From positions 1 to 64,000 of the forward strand of contig CADBWR010000009.1 of assembly GCA_902798425.1 (NCBI GenBank): a stretch of 64,000 nucleotides of DNA, in the 5' to 3' direction. The stretch is from an uncultured Bacteroidales bacterium (lineage in GTDB: Bacteria; Bacteroidota; Bacteroidia; Bacteroidales; Bacteroidaceae). This document shows, piece after piece, positions 14,785 through 24,980 of this stretch; positions within the stretch are counted from its first letter, which is position 1; each line of letters starts with the position of its first letter. The translations under genes and the position numbers were made by a program. The notes under the pieces were generated by a model. The model saw only the letters and a list, made by a program, of their open reading frames with translations, did no database searches and was not told the origin of the DNA.

Positions 14785-15428
14785 AAGTCAAGGAAATCAA
14801 GCAGTCGTTCCGCCAGATGATGGACGGGGCGGTGGCGCAGTCCATGCGTGACAAGGGACTGAACTATCACCTCAACTGGGGCGCTACGCTGCCGCGTCTG
14901 AAGGAAATGGCTGAGGAAATAGCTAATAGCCAAACGCCAACAGCTAACAGCCAAACGCCAATAGCTAATAGCCAATACGACCTTGCCATTGCTTTGTGGA
15001 AAGAAAATGTCCGCGAGTGTAAGATTCTGGCTACTATGCTGATGCCTGCAGACCAGATACTCCCTGAAGTCGTGGACATCTGGATGGAACAGATTCCATC
15101 ACAGGAGATTGCTGAACAAGTGGCTTTTAATCTCTGGCAGCATCTGCCTTTTGCACCAGAGAAGGCGTATCAGTGGATAGCATCGGACAAGGAGTACGAT
15201 CAACTCTGTGGATTCCATGTGCTGACACGCTTGTTTATGAATCACCAGGAACCCAACGAACGAGGCATCAATGAGTATTTGGATCAGTTGTTGGCTGCGC
15301 TCCAAGGCCCTTATCCCTCGGTGCGCAAAGCTGCTATGCAGAGCGTTTATCGCTTTGCAGAACTGGGACTGATGTATGAGCGACTGGCTAAAAGTGCATT
15401 GAAAAGTATCAATTTAGATATTTTTTAA
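14766..15428 (+). CDS. HEAT-like protein resembling DNA alkylation repair (AlkD) proteins
   Basis: The 220-residue helical protein shows the AlkD-like repeat pattern (LAIALWKENVRECKILATML, LPEVVDIWMEQIPSQEIAEQ, AYQWIASDKEYDQLCGFHVL). AlkD proteins excise alkylated bases, and catalytic activity here is not proven. Residues about 52-70 are a triple ANSQTP-type repeat encoded by a 21-base array that interrupts the first helical pair. The start is an ATG inside a heptamer array, and nearby in-frame alternatives are few. It follows the peptidase gene by 22 bases. Confidence 0.65.
   Translation: MDDVRDKVKEIKQSFRQMMDGAVAQSMRDKGLNYHLNWGATLPRLKEMAEEIANSQTPTANSQTPIANSQYDLAIALWKENVRECKILATMLMPADQILPEVVDIWMEQIPSQEIAEQVAFNLWQHLPFAPEKAYQWIASDKEYDQLCGFHVLTRLFMNHQEPNERGINEYLDQLLAALQGPYPSVRKAAMQSVYRFAELGLMYERLAKSALKSINLDIF
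14918..14976. repeat. 21-base tandem repeat built of heptamers, in frame
   Basis: Two complete and one partial 21-base units occur, each made of three heptamers (AATAGCT, AATAGCC, AAACGCC; second unit AACAGCT, AACAGCC, AAACGCC). They encode ANSQTPT/ANSQTPI/ANSQ inside the HEAT-like protein. Confidence 0.9.
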
Positions 15429-15460
15429 ATAATTGTTGCCTGTTTCTCCAAAAAAAGTAG

Positions 15461-15485
15461 TAATTTTGTGCGGTTTTAAACCACA
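15461..15485 (+). promoter_or_regulatory. Promoter of the fur-purA-hisS operon with a palindrome at the start site
   Basis: A TAATTTTG box (15461-15468) is followed by an imperfect palindrome (TGTG-C-GGTTT-TA-AACC-ACA, 15467-15485). Its position over the likely transcription start would suit an operator, possibly for the Fur-family protein itself. That link is inferred only. Confidence 0.4.
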
Positions 15486-15498
15486 TTAACCACATAAA

Positions 15499-18622
<3,124 letters not shown>

Positions 18623-18626
<4 letters not shown>

Positions 18627-19474
18627 AACAAGTCAGACTACTTGCTGTATTGATGGTCTTGGTGCTGCTCTGCACCTCGGCCATCAATCAGAAAACTACT
18701 ACTATCTTTATCATTGGTGACTCTACAGCAGCCAAGAAGGACCTCTCCAAAGGCTCGCCTGAGCGTGGGTGGGGCATGGCGCTGCAGTGCTATTTCGATG
18801 AGGCGTTTATCCGTGTGGATAATCATGCCGTCAATGGCCGTTCGTCAAAGAGCTTCATTGGCGAGGGACGTTGGAAGCAAGTGCTCGACAAACTGCAGCC
18901 AGGCGACTATGTCGTCATTCAGTTTGGTCACAATGACGAGAAACCCGGTGAGACACGCCACACAGATCCCGGCTCTACCTTCGACTACACGCTCGCTAAG
19001 TATGTGCGCGAGACACGTGAGAGAGGGGGGATTCCCGTACTGATGAACCCTGTGGTGCGTCGCAATTTCGCCAAAAAGCAGGTGTCTTCTGCTGGCGACG
19101 ACGAATCACTGCGCAATACCACCTTTAAGGATGGTGCCAATGTGCAAGAGGGCGACTCGCTGGTTGACACCCACGGCCTCTATGCTGTTGCTCCACGCGA
19201 TGTAGCTCAGCGCATGAACTGTCTCTTTGTCGATGCCAACAAGATTACTCACGACCTGGAACAGTCTCTGGGTGTCGAGAAGTCTAAGAAGTTGCACATG
19301 TGGTATAAGCCTGGTGAACATCCTGCACTGCCTAAAGGCCGTCAAGACAATACGCACTATAATATCTATGGTGCACACCAAGTGGCAAAGTTGCTGGCTG
19401 ATGCGTTGTGTCAGGAAATTCCACTCCTTTCCAAGTATCGTACGGATGACAATCCTTGTAAGATGGACAAATAA
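18623..19474 (+). CDS. Secreted SGNH/GDSL esterase, CE12-like (rhamnogalacturonan acetylesterase type)
   Basis: The 283-residue protein has a signal peptide (about 22 residues, [15 protein letters not shown]), the GDSTAA nucleophile block, [19 protein letters not shown] and the late [13 protein letters not shown] catalytic Asp/His block. This order matches CE12 deacetylases, which strip acetyl groups from pectic or related sugars in the periplasm or at the surface. Its ATG overlaps the hisS stop by 4 bases (ATGA), an odd coupling of a secreted carbohydrate esterase to a tRNA synthetase. A terminator follows at 19494-19524. Confidence 0.85.
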
Positions 19475-19493
19475 TTCATATTTGAAAATATTT

Positions 19494-19524
19494 CCCTCAA
19501 AACATTTGGGGGATTTATTTTTTC
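19494..19524 (+). terminator. Terminator of the fur-purA-hisS-esterase operon
   Basis: An 8-bp stem (CCCTCAAA / TTTGGGGG, one wobble pair, loop ACA) is followed by a T-rich run. Its 3' arm contains TTTG at 19505-19508, which also has the right spacing (20 bases) to be the -33 element of the rubrerythrin promoter. Confidence 0.65.
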
Positions 19525-19528
19525 TGCT

Positions 19529-19536
19529 TATCTTTG
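19529..19536 (+). promoter_or_regulatory. Promoter -7 box of rubrerythrin
   Basis: TATCTTTG lies 20 bases after a TTTG element and about 46 bases before the ATG, leaving a moderate AT-rich leader. Confidence 0.65.
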
Positions 19537-19582
19537 CAAAAATAAATCATTTTTACTACATTAAACAATTACAATTACGATT

Positions 19583-20140
19583 ATGAAGAAAAAGTTTATT
19601 TGCGCCGTTTGTGGATATATCTATGAAGGCGATGCAGCTCCTGAGAAGTGCCCCATCTGTAAAGCTCCTGCCTCTAAGTTCTCTGAACTGAAGGACGATG
19701 CTGATATGACCTATGCTACTGTCCATAAGATTGGTGATGGTAAGCCAGAGGGCGTTAGCGAGGAGATGATTCAAGATCTGCGCAACCACTTCAATGGTGA
19801 GTGTGGTGAGGTCGGTATGTATCTTGCTATGGCTCGTCAGGCAGACCGTGAGGGATATCCTGAGATTGCTGAGGCTTTCAAGCGCTATGCTTTCGAGGAG
19901 GCTGACCATGCTTCTCGTTTTGCTGAGCTGCTGGGTGAGTGCGTATGGGACACAAAGACCAATCTGGAGAAGCGCGCTGCTGCTGAGGCTGGTGCTTGCG
20001 AAGATAAGTTCCGCATTGCCAAGAATGCCAAGGCTGCTGGTTTCGATGCTATCCACGATACCGTGCACGAGATGGCTAAGGACGAGGCTCGTCATGGAGC
20101 AGGTTTTGCTGGTTTGCTGAAGCGCTATTTTGGCAAGTAA
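19583..20140 (+). CDS. Rubrerythrin of the reverse domain order
   Basis: The 185-residue protein starts with a rubredoxin domain ([10 protein letters not shown] and CPICKAP, four cysteines). An erythrin di-iron four-helix bundle follows, with the ligand patterns [24 protein letters not shown] and [10 protein letters not shown]. The N-terminal rubredoxin marks it as a reverse rubrerythrin, a hydrogen peroxide reductase that protects anaerobes from oxidative stress. It is cytoplasmic. A strong hairpin (20162-20190) follows and overlaps the start of the next gene. Confidence 0.95.
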   Translation: MKKKFICAVCGYIYEGDAAPEKCPICKAPASKFSELKDDADMTYATVHKIGDGKPEGVSEEMIQDLRNHFNGECGEVGMYLAMARQADREGYPEIAEAFKRYAFEEADHASRFAELLGECVWDTKTNLEKRAAAEAGACEDKFRIAKNAKAAGFDAIHDTVHEMAKDEARHGAGFAGLLKRYFGK

Positions 20141-20161
20141 AGACAATAAAATAGATGGAAA

Positions 20162-20190
20162 GCCGTTTTGTCATTATATGATGAAACGGC
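20162..20190 (+). terminator. Hairpin enclosing the start codon of the next gene
   Basis: GCCGTTT (20162-20168) pairs with AAACGGC (20184-20190). The arms continue inward through two G-U pairs into TCAT/ATGA, giving a continuous 13-bp stem with a 3-base loop (TAT). A pyrimidine/T-rich tract (CTCTCTCTTTTTCTC) follows. It can act as terminator of rubrerythrin. It also buries both candidate start codons (20178, 20181) of the lipoprotein. Confidence 0.7.
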
Positions 20191-21473
20191 TCTCTCTTTT
20201 TCTCATAGCAGTGTTGACCTTGTTGACCGCCTGCTCTGACAACGACTCTTTCACGACAGATCGCAGTCACCGACTGACGTTTACCTGCGACACGGTGCTG
20301 ATGGATACCCTATTTGCCAAGGTGCCCTCATCGACCTATAGCTTCTGGGTATATAACCAGTCGGGCGACGGACTGCGCCTGCGCACAGTTCGTTTGGAAC
20401 GTGCCGGTCAGTCTGGCTTCCGTGTCAATGTCGACGGCACTTTCCTCAATCCCGTTGTCAATGATTTAGAGGTACGTAAAGGCGATAGCCTGCGTGTCTT
20501 CGTAGAACTGACGGCTTTCGAGAATGCGTCCCCCGATCCTCAGTTAGTCGAGGATAACTTGCTATTCACCCTGGAGAGTGGGGTGGAGCAGAAAGTCAAT
20601 CTGCGCAGCTATAGCTGGAATGTAGAGAAGTGGGACCAGCTGAACGTGACAAGCAATACCACCATTGAGTCTGCTACGCCTATCCTTGTGATGGGTGATA
20701 TTAATATTGCCAAGGGGGCTACGCTGACCCTCAACAATACGGAACTCTATTTCCATAGTGGGGTGGGCATCATCGTCAATGGCGGTCTTGTAGCAGAGGG
20801 CTGTCTGTTCCGCGGCGATCGCCTTGACCACATGTTCGACTATCTGCCTTATGATCGTGTCAGTGGTCAGTGGCGCGGTGTTACTGTTAATCCGAAGGCT
20901 GTCGGTTGTAGTCTTACCGACTGTGACATACGCAATGCTTGCGATGCCCTGCATGCAGACTCTACGGTGGTAAGTCTCTCTGACTGCGTAGTGCACAACA
21001 GCAAGGGGTTCGGATTGTGGGCTCACGACTCGCAGGTATCCATCAACAACAGTTTGTTGACCAATTCACTCAACGACTGTGTGGCACTACTTGGTTGTGA
21101 AGCAGTCATCGACCAGACCACTATTGCCCAGTTCTATCCGCTTTCGGCCCTTCGTGGTGCCGCACTGCGCTTTAAAGCTACTGACAAGCCTTTCACGCTG
21201 GAGTGCAGCAACACGCTCGTCACGGGATATGCTGATGATGTTATTCAGGGCGAGGTTGACGAGAACTCGGACTACAGTTTCAGCAATTGTCTGTTGCGTA
21301 CCCCGGAGCCTGAGAATACTGAGGGCTTCAATGATATCATCTGGGAGAAGAAAGACGACGACATCCAGGGCACTAAACACTTCGTTCTGATAGATGGCGA
21401 GAAAATGATATACGACTTTCGACTGAAGGAGGAGTCGCCTGCTTACGAAAAGGAAATAGGTAAACAACAATGA
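20178..21473 (+). CDS. Beta-helix surface lipoprotein
   Basis: From the ATG at 20178 (or the adjacent 20181) the protein has about 431 residues with a clear lipoprotein signal (KRLSLFLIAVLTLLTAC). The middle (residues 150-340) carries the spaced N/D/G-rich strands of a right-handed parallel beta-helix, e.g. TLTLNNTELYFHSG, DCVVHNSKGFGLWAHDSQVS, NNSLLTNSLNDC. Such proteins often bind or cut polysaccharides, and no catalytic site is evident. The longer upstream reading frame is rejected because it would hide the signal peptide. The stop overlaps the epimerase-like gene by 4 bases. Confidence 0.75.
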   Translation: MMKRLSLFLIAVLTLLTACSDNDSFTTDRSHRLTFTCDTVLMDTLFAKVPSSTYSFWVYNQSGDGLRLRTVRLERAGQSGFRVNVDGTFLNPVVNDLEVRKGDSLRVFVELTAFENASPDPQLVEDNLLFTLESGVEQKVNLRSYSWNVEKWDQLNVTSNTTIESATPILVMGDINIAKGATLTLNNTELYFHSGVGIIVNGGLVAEGCLFRGDRLDHMFDYLPYDRVSGQWRGVTVNPKAVGCSLTDCDIRNACDALHADSTVVSLSDCVVHNSKGFGLWAHDSQVSINNSLLTNSLNDCVALLGCEAVIDQTTIAQFYPLSALRGAALRFKATDKPFTLECSNTLVTGYADDVIQGEVDENSDYSFSNCLLRTPEPENTEGFNDIIWEKKDDDIQGTKHFVLIDGEKMIYDFRLKEESPAYEKEIGKQQ

Positions 21474-22537
21474 AACATATCTGTCTTTTTACGGGTGCAC
21501 GCCCAAACTTTATCAAGGTCGCTCCACTCATTCATGTGATGGAGCGCAACGACGAGTGTCAATACCAACTGGTTTATGCCGGTACTGCTGACGATCCCAC
21601 ACTGGAGTCGTCACTCTTCGACGATTTGCAAATCAGACGTCCCGATGTCTTCTTAGGTGTCGACTGTGAGAACCTCAACGAATTGACGGGTAGGGTGATG
21701 GCTGAGTTTGAGTGCTATCTCGACCAGCATCTTACAGACACCGTCATCGTAGTCGACGACCTTGCATCGACGATGGCTGCAGCTATTGTAACCAAGAAAC
21801 GTGGCTTGCAACTTGCACATCTCGTTGCTGGCACACGCTCGTTCGACATCAATATGCCCAAGGAAATCAATCGCCTTGTTATTGACGGACTCAGCGACCT
21901 GCTGTTTACCGCTGGTGTAGGCTCCAGCAGCATTGCCACACGCGAAGGTGCCGAGAACCACAAGATATATATGGTGGGCAACATCCTGATGGATACGCTG
22001 CGCTTTAACCACGACCGCTGGATACGTCCTGCCTGTCTTGACGGTATTGAGGACGGTCGTTACCTCGTCTTCACACTCAACCGCAAAGCCCTGCTGGCTG
22101 ACGAGGAGAATTTGAACCGCATGTTAACTACCGTTTGTGCGGTGGCTGGCGAACTGCCTGTTATCGCTCCGCTCCGCGATCGTGCTCTCGACTTGGTGCG
22201 CACGTTCCATCTGCCTTCTTCCATCATCCATCTGACATCTTCTCTCAGCTACCTTGACTTCGGCTATCTTACCAGTCATGCTATGGGTATCATCACCGAC
22301 TCAGGCAATGTCGCTGAGGAGGCTACGTTCAACCATGTGCCGTGTATCACCCTCAACTCCTATACTGAACATATCGAGACTGTCAAGCAAGGAACCAATG
22401 TCCTTGTAGGCGAGGATGCCGACAAGTTGCGCAATGAGTTGCAGCGCATGGTCAGCGGTCAGTGGAAGACTTCGTCGCTGCCCGATCGTTGGGACGGTCG
22501 TACCGCTGAGCGCATCGTTCAGATATTAACAAGATAA
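21470..22537 (+). CDS. UDP-GlcNAc 2-epimerase-like protein with altered active site
   Basis: The 355-residue protein has the WecB/MnaA fold: TGARPNFIKVAPL at the start, MPKEINRLVIDG, MVGNILMDTL and TDSGNVAEEATF. Several residues that are invariant in active enzymes differ. The glutamate of HVEAG is valine (HLVAGTRS, residue 119). The histidine of the HR-E loop is asparagine (TLNRKALL, residue 204). The TGQHYD segment is AGTADD. The arginine before TTERPE is lost. It may not be an epimerase. It is coupled to the beta-helix lipoprotein by a 4-base overlap. Bases 22214-22241 match the heptamer family at 14743. Confidence 0.8.
   Translation: MKHICLFTGARPNFIKVAPLIHVMERNDECQYQLVYAGTADDPTLESSLFDDLQIRRPDVFLGVDCENLNELTGRVMAEFECYLDQHLTDTVIVVDDLASTMAAAIVTKKRGLQLAHLVAGTRSFDINMPKEINRLVIDGLSDLLFTAGVGSSSIATREGAENHKIYMVGNILMDTLRFNHDRWIRPACLDGIEDGRYLVFTLNRKALLADEENLNRMLTTVCAVAGELPVIAPLRDRALDLVRTFHLPSSIIHLTSSLSYLDFGYLTSHAMGIITDSGNVAEEATFNHVPCITLNSYTEHIETVKQGTNVLVGEDADKLRNELQRMVSGQWKTSSLPDRWDGRTAERIVQILTR
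22214..22241. repeat. Four heptamers of the GATGGAT family inside the epimerase-like gene
   Basis: CCTTCTT, CCATCAT, CCATCTG and ACATCTT are consecutive 7-base units, reverse-complement relatives of the array at 14743-14784. They encode a SSIIHLTSS-type loop before the YLDF motif. Confidence 0.55.
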
Positions 22538-22558
22538 ACATTAAAACGACACCCCCTA

Positions 22559-22806
22559 TTCGGACAGAAGAGCCCCCATTCGTACTATTTTGTCGCAAGA
22601 GTAGGAGGCTGTCGCAACAAGTAGGAGAAGAAATGACTGAAAAACTTGGTGCGAGGGAAAAAACACTGTAACTTTGCTCACAGAAAAAGAAACAAAGAGA
22701 ATAGTTTTTTCATACGCATTTGGTTTTATTGGTTAGTAGAATCTTCATAGTTCTATGTTAGGTGTTTTGGGCTCGCAGTGATTGCGAGCCCAAAGTGCGT
22801 TAATAG
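22559..22806. repeat. Dispersed hairpin element, copy 1 (interrupted)
   Basis: This convergent intergenic space holds a 12-bp perfect stem (TTTGGGCTCGCA / TGCGAGCCCAAA, 22766-22794) starting 18 bases past the queC stop. A distal block contains TTCGGACAG and TTTTGTCGCAA. Both parts recur in the same relation to the preceding gene at 40866-40962. Here about 125 extra bases separate hairpin and tail, including a tandem TGTCGCAA/GTAGGAG duplication near 22591-22627. No gene is seen in the space 22538-22811. Confidence 0.8.
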
Positions 22807-22811
22807 GGGTG

Positions 22812-23465
22812 TTATTCTTCGTAGACGGTATGGTCGTCGATGCCTGCCTCGGCAAAAGCCTCGCGACGTTCTACGCACGTGCCACACTTGCCACAGTGCT
22901 TGTCTCCACCTTTATAGCAAGACCAGGTCTTTGCATAGTCTATGCCAAGCACTTTGCCACGACGCGCAATATCGGCCTTGGTGATGTTTGTGTAGGGGGA
23001 GCGCAGATGCACATTGACAAAGGTGCCTGCACAGGCAGCCTGATCGAAGGCGTCTACGAATGCGGGGCGGCAGTCTGGATAGATAGTGTGGTCGCCCCCG
23101 TGGTTGGCCATCATAACATACTTTAGACCATTGCTTTCAGCGATACCTACAGCGATGGACAGCATGATTCCATTGCGGAAGGGAACTACCGTTGACTTCA
23201 TGTTGTCGTCAGCATAGTGTCCTTCAGGAATATCCTCGCCACCCTCCAGTAAGGAACTGACAAAATACTTCGTCATAAAGTCCAAGGGGATGGTGATGTG
23301 CTTGATGCCTAACTGCTGACAATGCCATTGAGCAAAGGGAATCTCCCGCTTGTTGTGCTTGGAGCCATAGTCGAACGAGATGGCCAGGGCGATGCGCTCC
23401 TGTTCATCATATAACAAGGTGACACTATCTACGCCACCGCTTAATATCAATACAGAGTCTTTCAT
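22812..23465 (-). CDS. queC: 7-cyano-7-deazaguanine synthase
   Basis: QueC converts 7-carboxy-7-deazaguanine to preQ0 with ATP and ammonia in queuosine synthesis. The protein shows the PP-loop SGGVDSVTLL, the VVPFRNGIMLSIA motif, and the zinc site WSCYKGGDKHCGKCGTC. It has 217 residues from the ATG at 23465, one base after the radA stop. A TTG three codons earlier would overlap radA by 8 bases and is less likely. No other queuosine gene is present in the window. Confidence 0.95.
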   Translation of the reverse strand: MKDSVLILSGGVDSVTLLYDEQERIALAISFDYGSKHNKREIPFAQWHCQQLGIKHITIPLDFMTKYFVSSLLEGGEDIPEGHYADDNMKSTVVPFRNGIMLSIAVGIAESNGLKYVMMANHGGDHTIYPDCRPAFVDAFDQAACAGTFVNVHLRSPYTNITKADIARRGKVLGIDYAKTWSCYKGGDKHCGKCGTCVERREAFAEAGIDDHTVYEE

Positions 23466-23466
23466 A

Positions 23467-24873
23467 TTATCCAAATAATGCTCTGAGTGCCTCTTCCACC
23501 TTGCGAACGGGCACCAGTTCGATGTTATATTTCTTGCGGTTCAGTCCGCTGAGGTTGTATTTCGGTATGATGATATGCTGAAAACCTAACTTCTCAGCCT
23601 CGCTGATGCGTTGCTCGATACGCGCTACGGGGCGCACCTCGCCAGAGAGTCCCACCTCGCCAGCCATGCACCATCCCTCTTCAATGGGCGTGTCGACATT
23701 GCTCGATAGTACAGCGGCTATCACACTCAAGTCCATCGCCATATCCGTCACGCGCAGTCCTCCTGCAATATTCAGGAAGACGTCCTTCTGCATCAGTTTG
23801 AAACCCACACGCTTCTCCAGCACGGCGAGCAGCATGTTCAGTCGGCGCTGGTCGAAACCTGTTGCCGAGCGCTGAGGTGTTCCGTATGCAGCTGACGATA
23901 CCAGCGCCTGTGTCTCTACCAGGAAAGGACGTACACCCTCAATGGCCGAACTGATGGCAACGCCTGATAGTCCGTCGTGATCTTCGGTGAGCAACAGCTC
24001 TGAGGGATTCGAGACCTGTCGCAGTCCTGTCTGCTGCATCTCGTAAATACCTAATTCCGAGGTACTTCCAAAACGGTTCTTAATGCTGCGCAAGATGCGG
24101 TACATGTAGTGCTGGTCGCCCTCAAACTGGATAACAGTATCAACAATGTGTTCCAGGATTTTGGGACCTGCCAGCGTACCTTCTTTGGTGATATGTCCAA
24201 TCAGAATGACGGGCACACCACTGGTCTTGGCAAAGCGGAGTAGGGCAGAGGCACACTCGCGCACCTGGGCAATGGAGCCCGCACTGCTCTCCACATCCTC
24301 TGTCGAGATGGTTTGTATAGAGTCCACCACCACTACTTCGGGTTGTACCTCTTTGATGTGTTCGAAGATGGCTTCCAGCGAGTTCTCGCAAAGCAGGAGA
24401 AAATTGTCTTCGGCGAGAGAATCGCCGACAGCAAGGCGTTCAGCACGCATCTTCAGCTGATGTGCACTCTCCTCGCCGCTGACGTACAGCACCTTTTTGT
24501 CCGTCAGCTGGAGCATGGTCTGCAGCGACAGCGTCGACTTGCCGATGCCTGGTTCGCCACCCAGCAACACAATGCTGCCAGGTACCAGTCCGCCACCCAG
24601 TACGCGGTTCAGCTCCTGGTCGTGCATGTCGATGCGGGGGTCGTCGTGTGCCGAGATGTCCTTCAGCCGCAATACCTTTGCAGCATCGCGCCCTCTGCCA
24701 GAAATGCCACCGCTATTGCCTAAAGGCCCTCGTCCCTTGGAAAGAGGTTGGGGTGAGGTTTTGAATTCTTTGAACGTATTCCATTGACCGCACGCAGGAC
24801 ATTTGCCTATCCATTTGGCCGACTCTTGTCCGCAATTCTCGCAGACATACATAATCTTCTCTTTATTAGCCAT
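23467..24873 (-). CDS. radA: DNA repair protein RadA with a repeat-derived insertion
   Basis: RadA (Sms) is a RecA-like helicase that assists branch migration and repair. The protein has the N-terminal zinc finger (CENCGQES and CPACGQW), Walker A GGEPGIGKST, the RadA-specific KNRFG motif (SIKNRFGSTSELGIYEM) and the C-terminal Lon-like domain. Between finger and ATPase, residues about 38-65 contain SPQPLSKGRGPLG, encoded by a mobile-looking repeat (24721-24760). The start at 24873 is chosen because the promoter box (24883-24890) lies between it and an earlier ATG. The leader must be only a few bases long. Confidence 0.95.
   Translation of the reverse strand: MANKEKIMYVCENCGQESAKWIGKCPACGQWNTFKEFKTSPQPLSKGRGPLGNSGGISGRGRDAAKVLRLKDISAHDDPRIDMHDQELNRVLGGGLVPGSIVLLGGEPGIGKSTLSLQTMLQLTDKKVLYVSGEESAHQLKMRAERLAVGDSLAEDNFLLLCENSLEAIFEHIKEVQPEVVVVDSIQTISTEDVESSAGSIAQVRECASALLRFAKTSGVPVILIGHITKEGTLAGPKILEHIVDTVIQFEGDQHYMYRILRSIKNRFGSTSELGIYEMQQTGLRQVSNPSELLLTEDHDGLSGVAISSAIEGVRPFLVETQALVSSAAYGTPQRSATGFDQRRLNMLLAVLEKRVGFKLMQKDVFLNIAGGLRVTDMAMDLSVIAAVLSSNVDTPIEEGWCMAGEVGLSGEVRPVARIEQRISEAEKLGFQHIIIPKYNLSGLNRKKYNIELVPVRKVEEALRALFG
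24721..24760. repeat. SPQPLSKGRG-type repeat inserted in radA
   Basis: On the coding strand this reads CCTCACCCCAACCTCTTTCC followed by AAGGGACGAGGGCC. I recognise it as a dispersed repeat found between and within genes in many Bacteroidota, where it encodes SPQPLSKGRG or similar. It lies in the flexible linker after the zinc finger, in frame. Confidence 0.7.
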
Positions 24874-24882
24874 AAGTGCTTG

Positions 24883-24972
24883 CAAAATTACGAAATAATT
24901 CATAATAATGTTGCATGATAAGCATTTTTTTCATTCTTCGCTCTTCACTTTTCACTTTATTTTGTAACTTTG
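24883..24972. promoter_or_regulatory. Divergent promoters of radA and the binding-protein-like lipoprotein
   Basis: A minus-strand TAATTTTG box (24883-24890) and a plus-strand TAACTTTG box (24965-24972) flank two heptamer remnants: TAATTCA at 24896-24902, and CTTCGCT, CTTCACT, TTTCACT at 24936-24956. Both genes start within about 9 bases of their box. Confidence 0.6.
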
Positions 24973-24980
24973 CAGACAAT

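Noticed and set aside
22538..22811. Short plus-strand frame of 12 codons starting at 22633
   Set aside because: Too short, no ribosome binding site, and it lies in repeat-element sequence.
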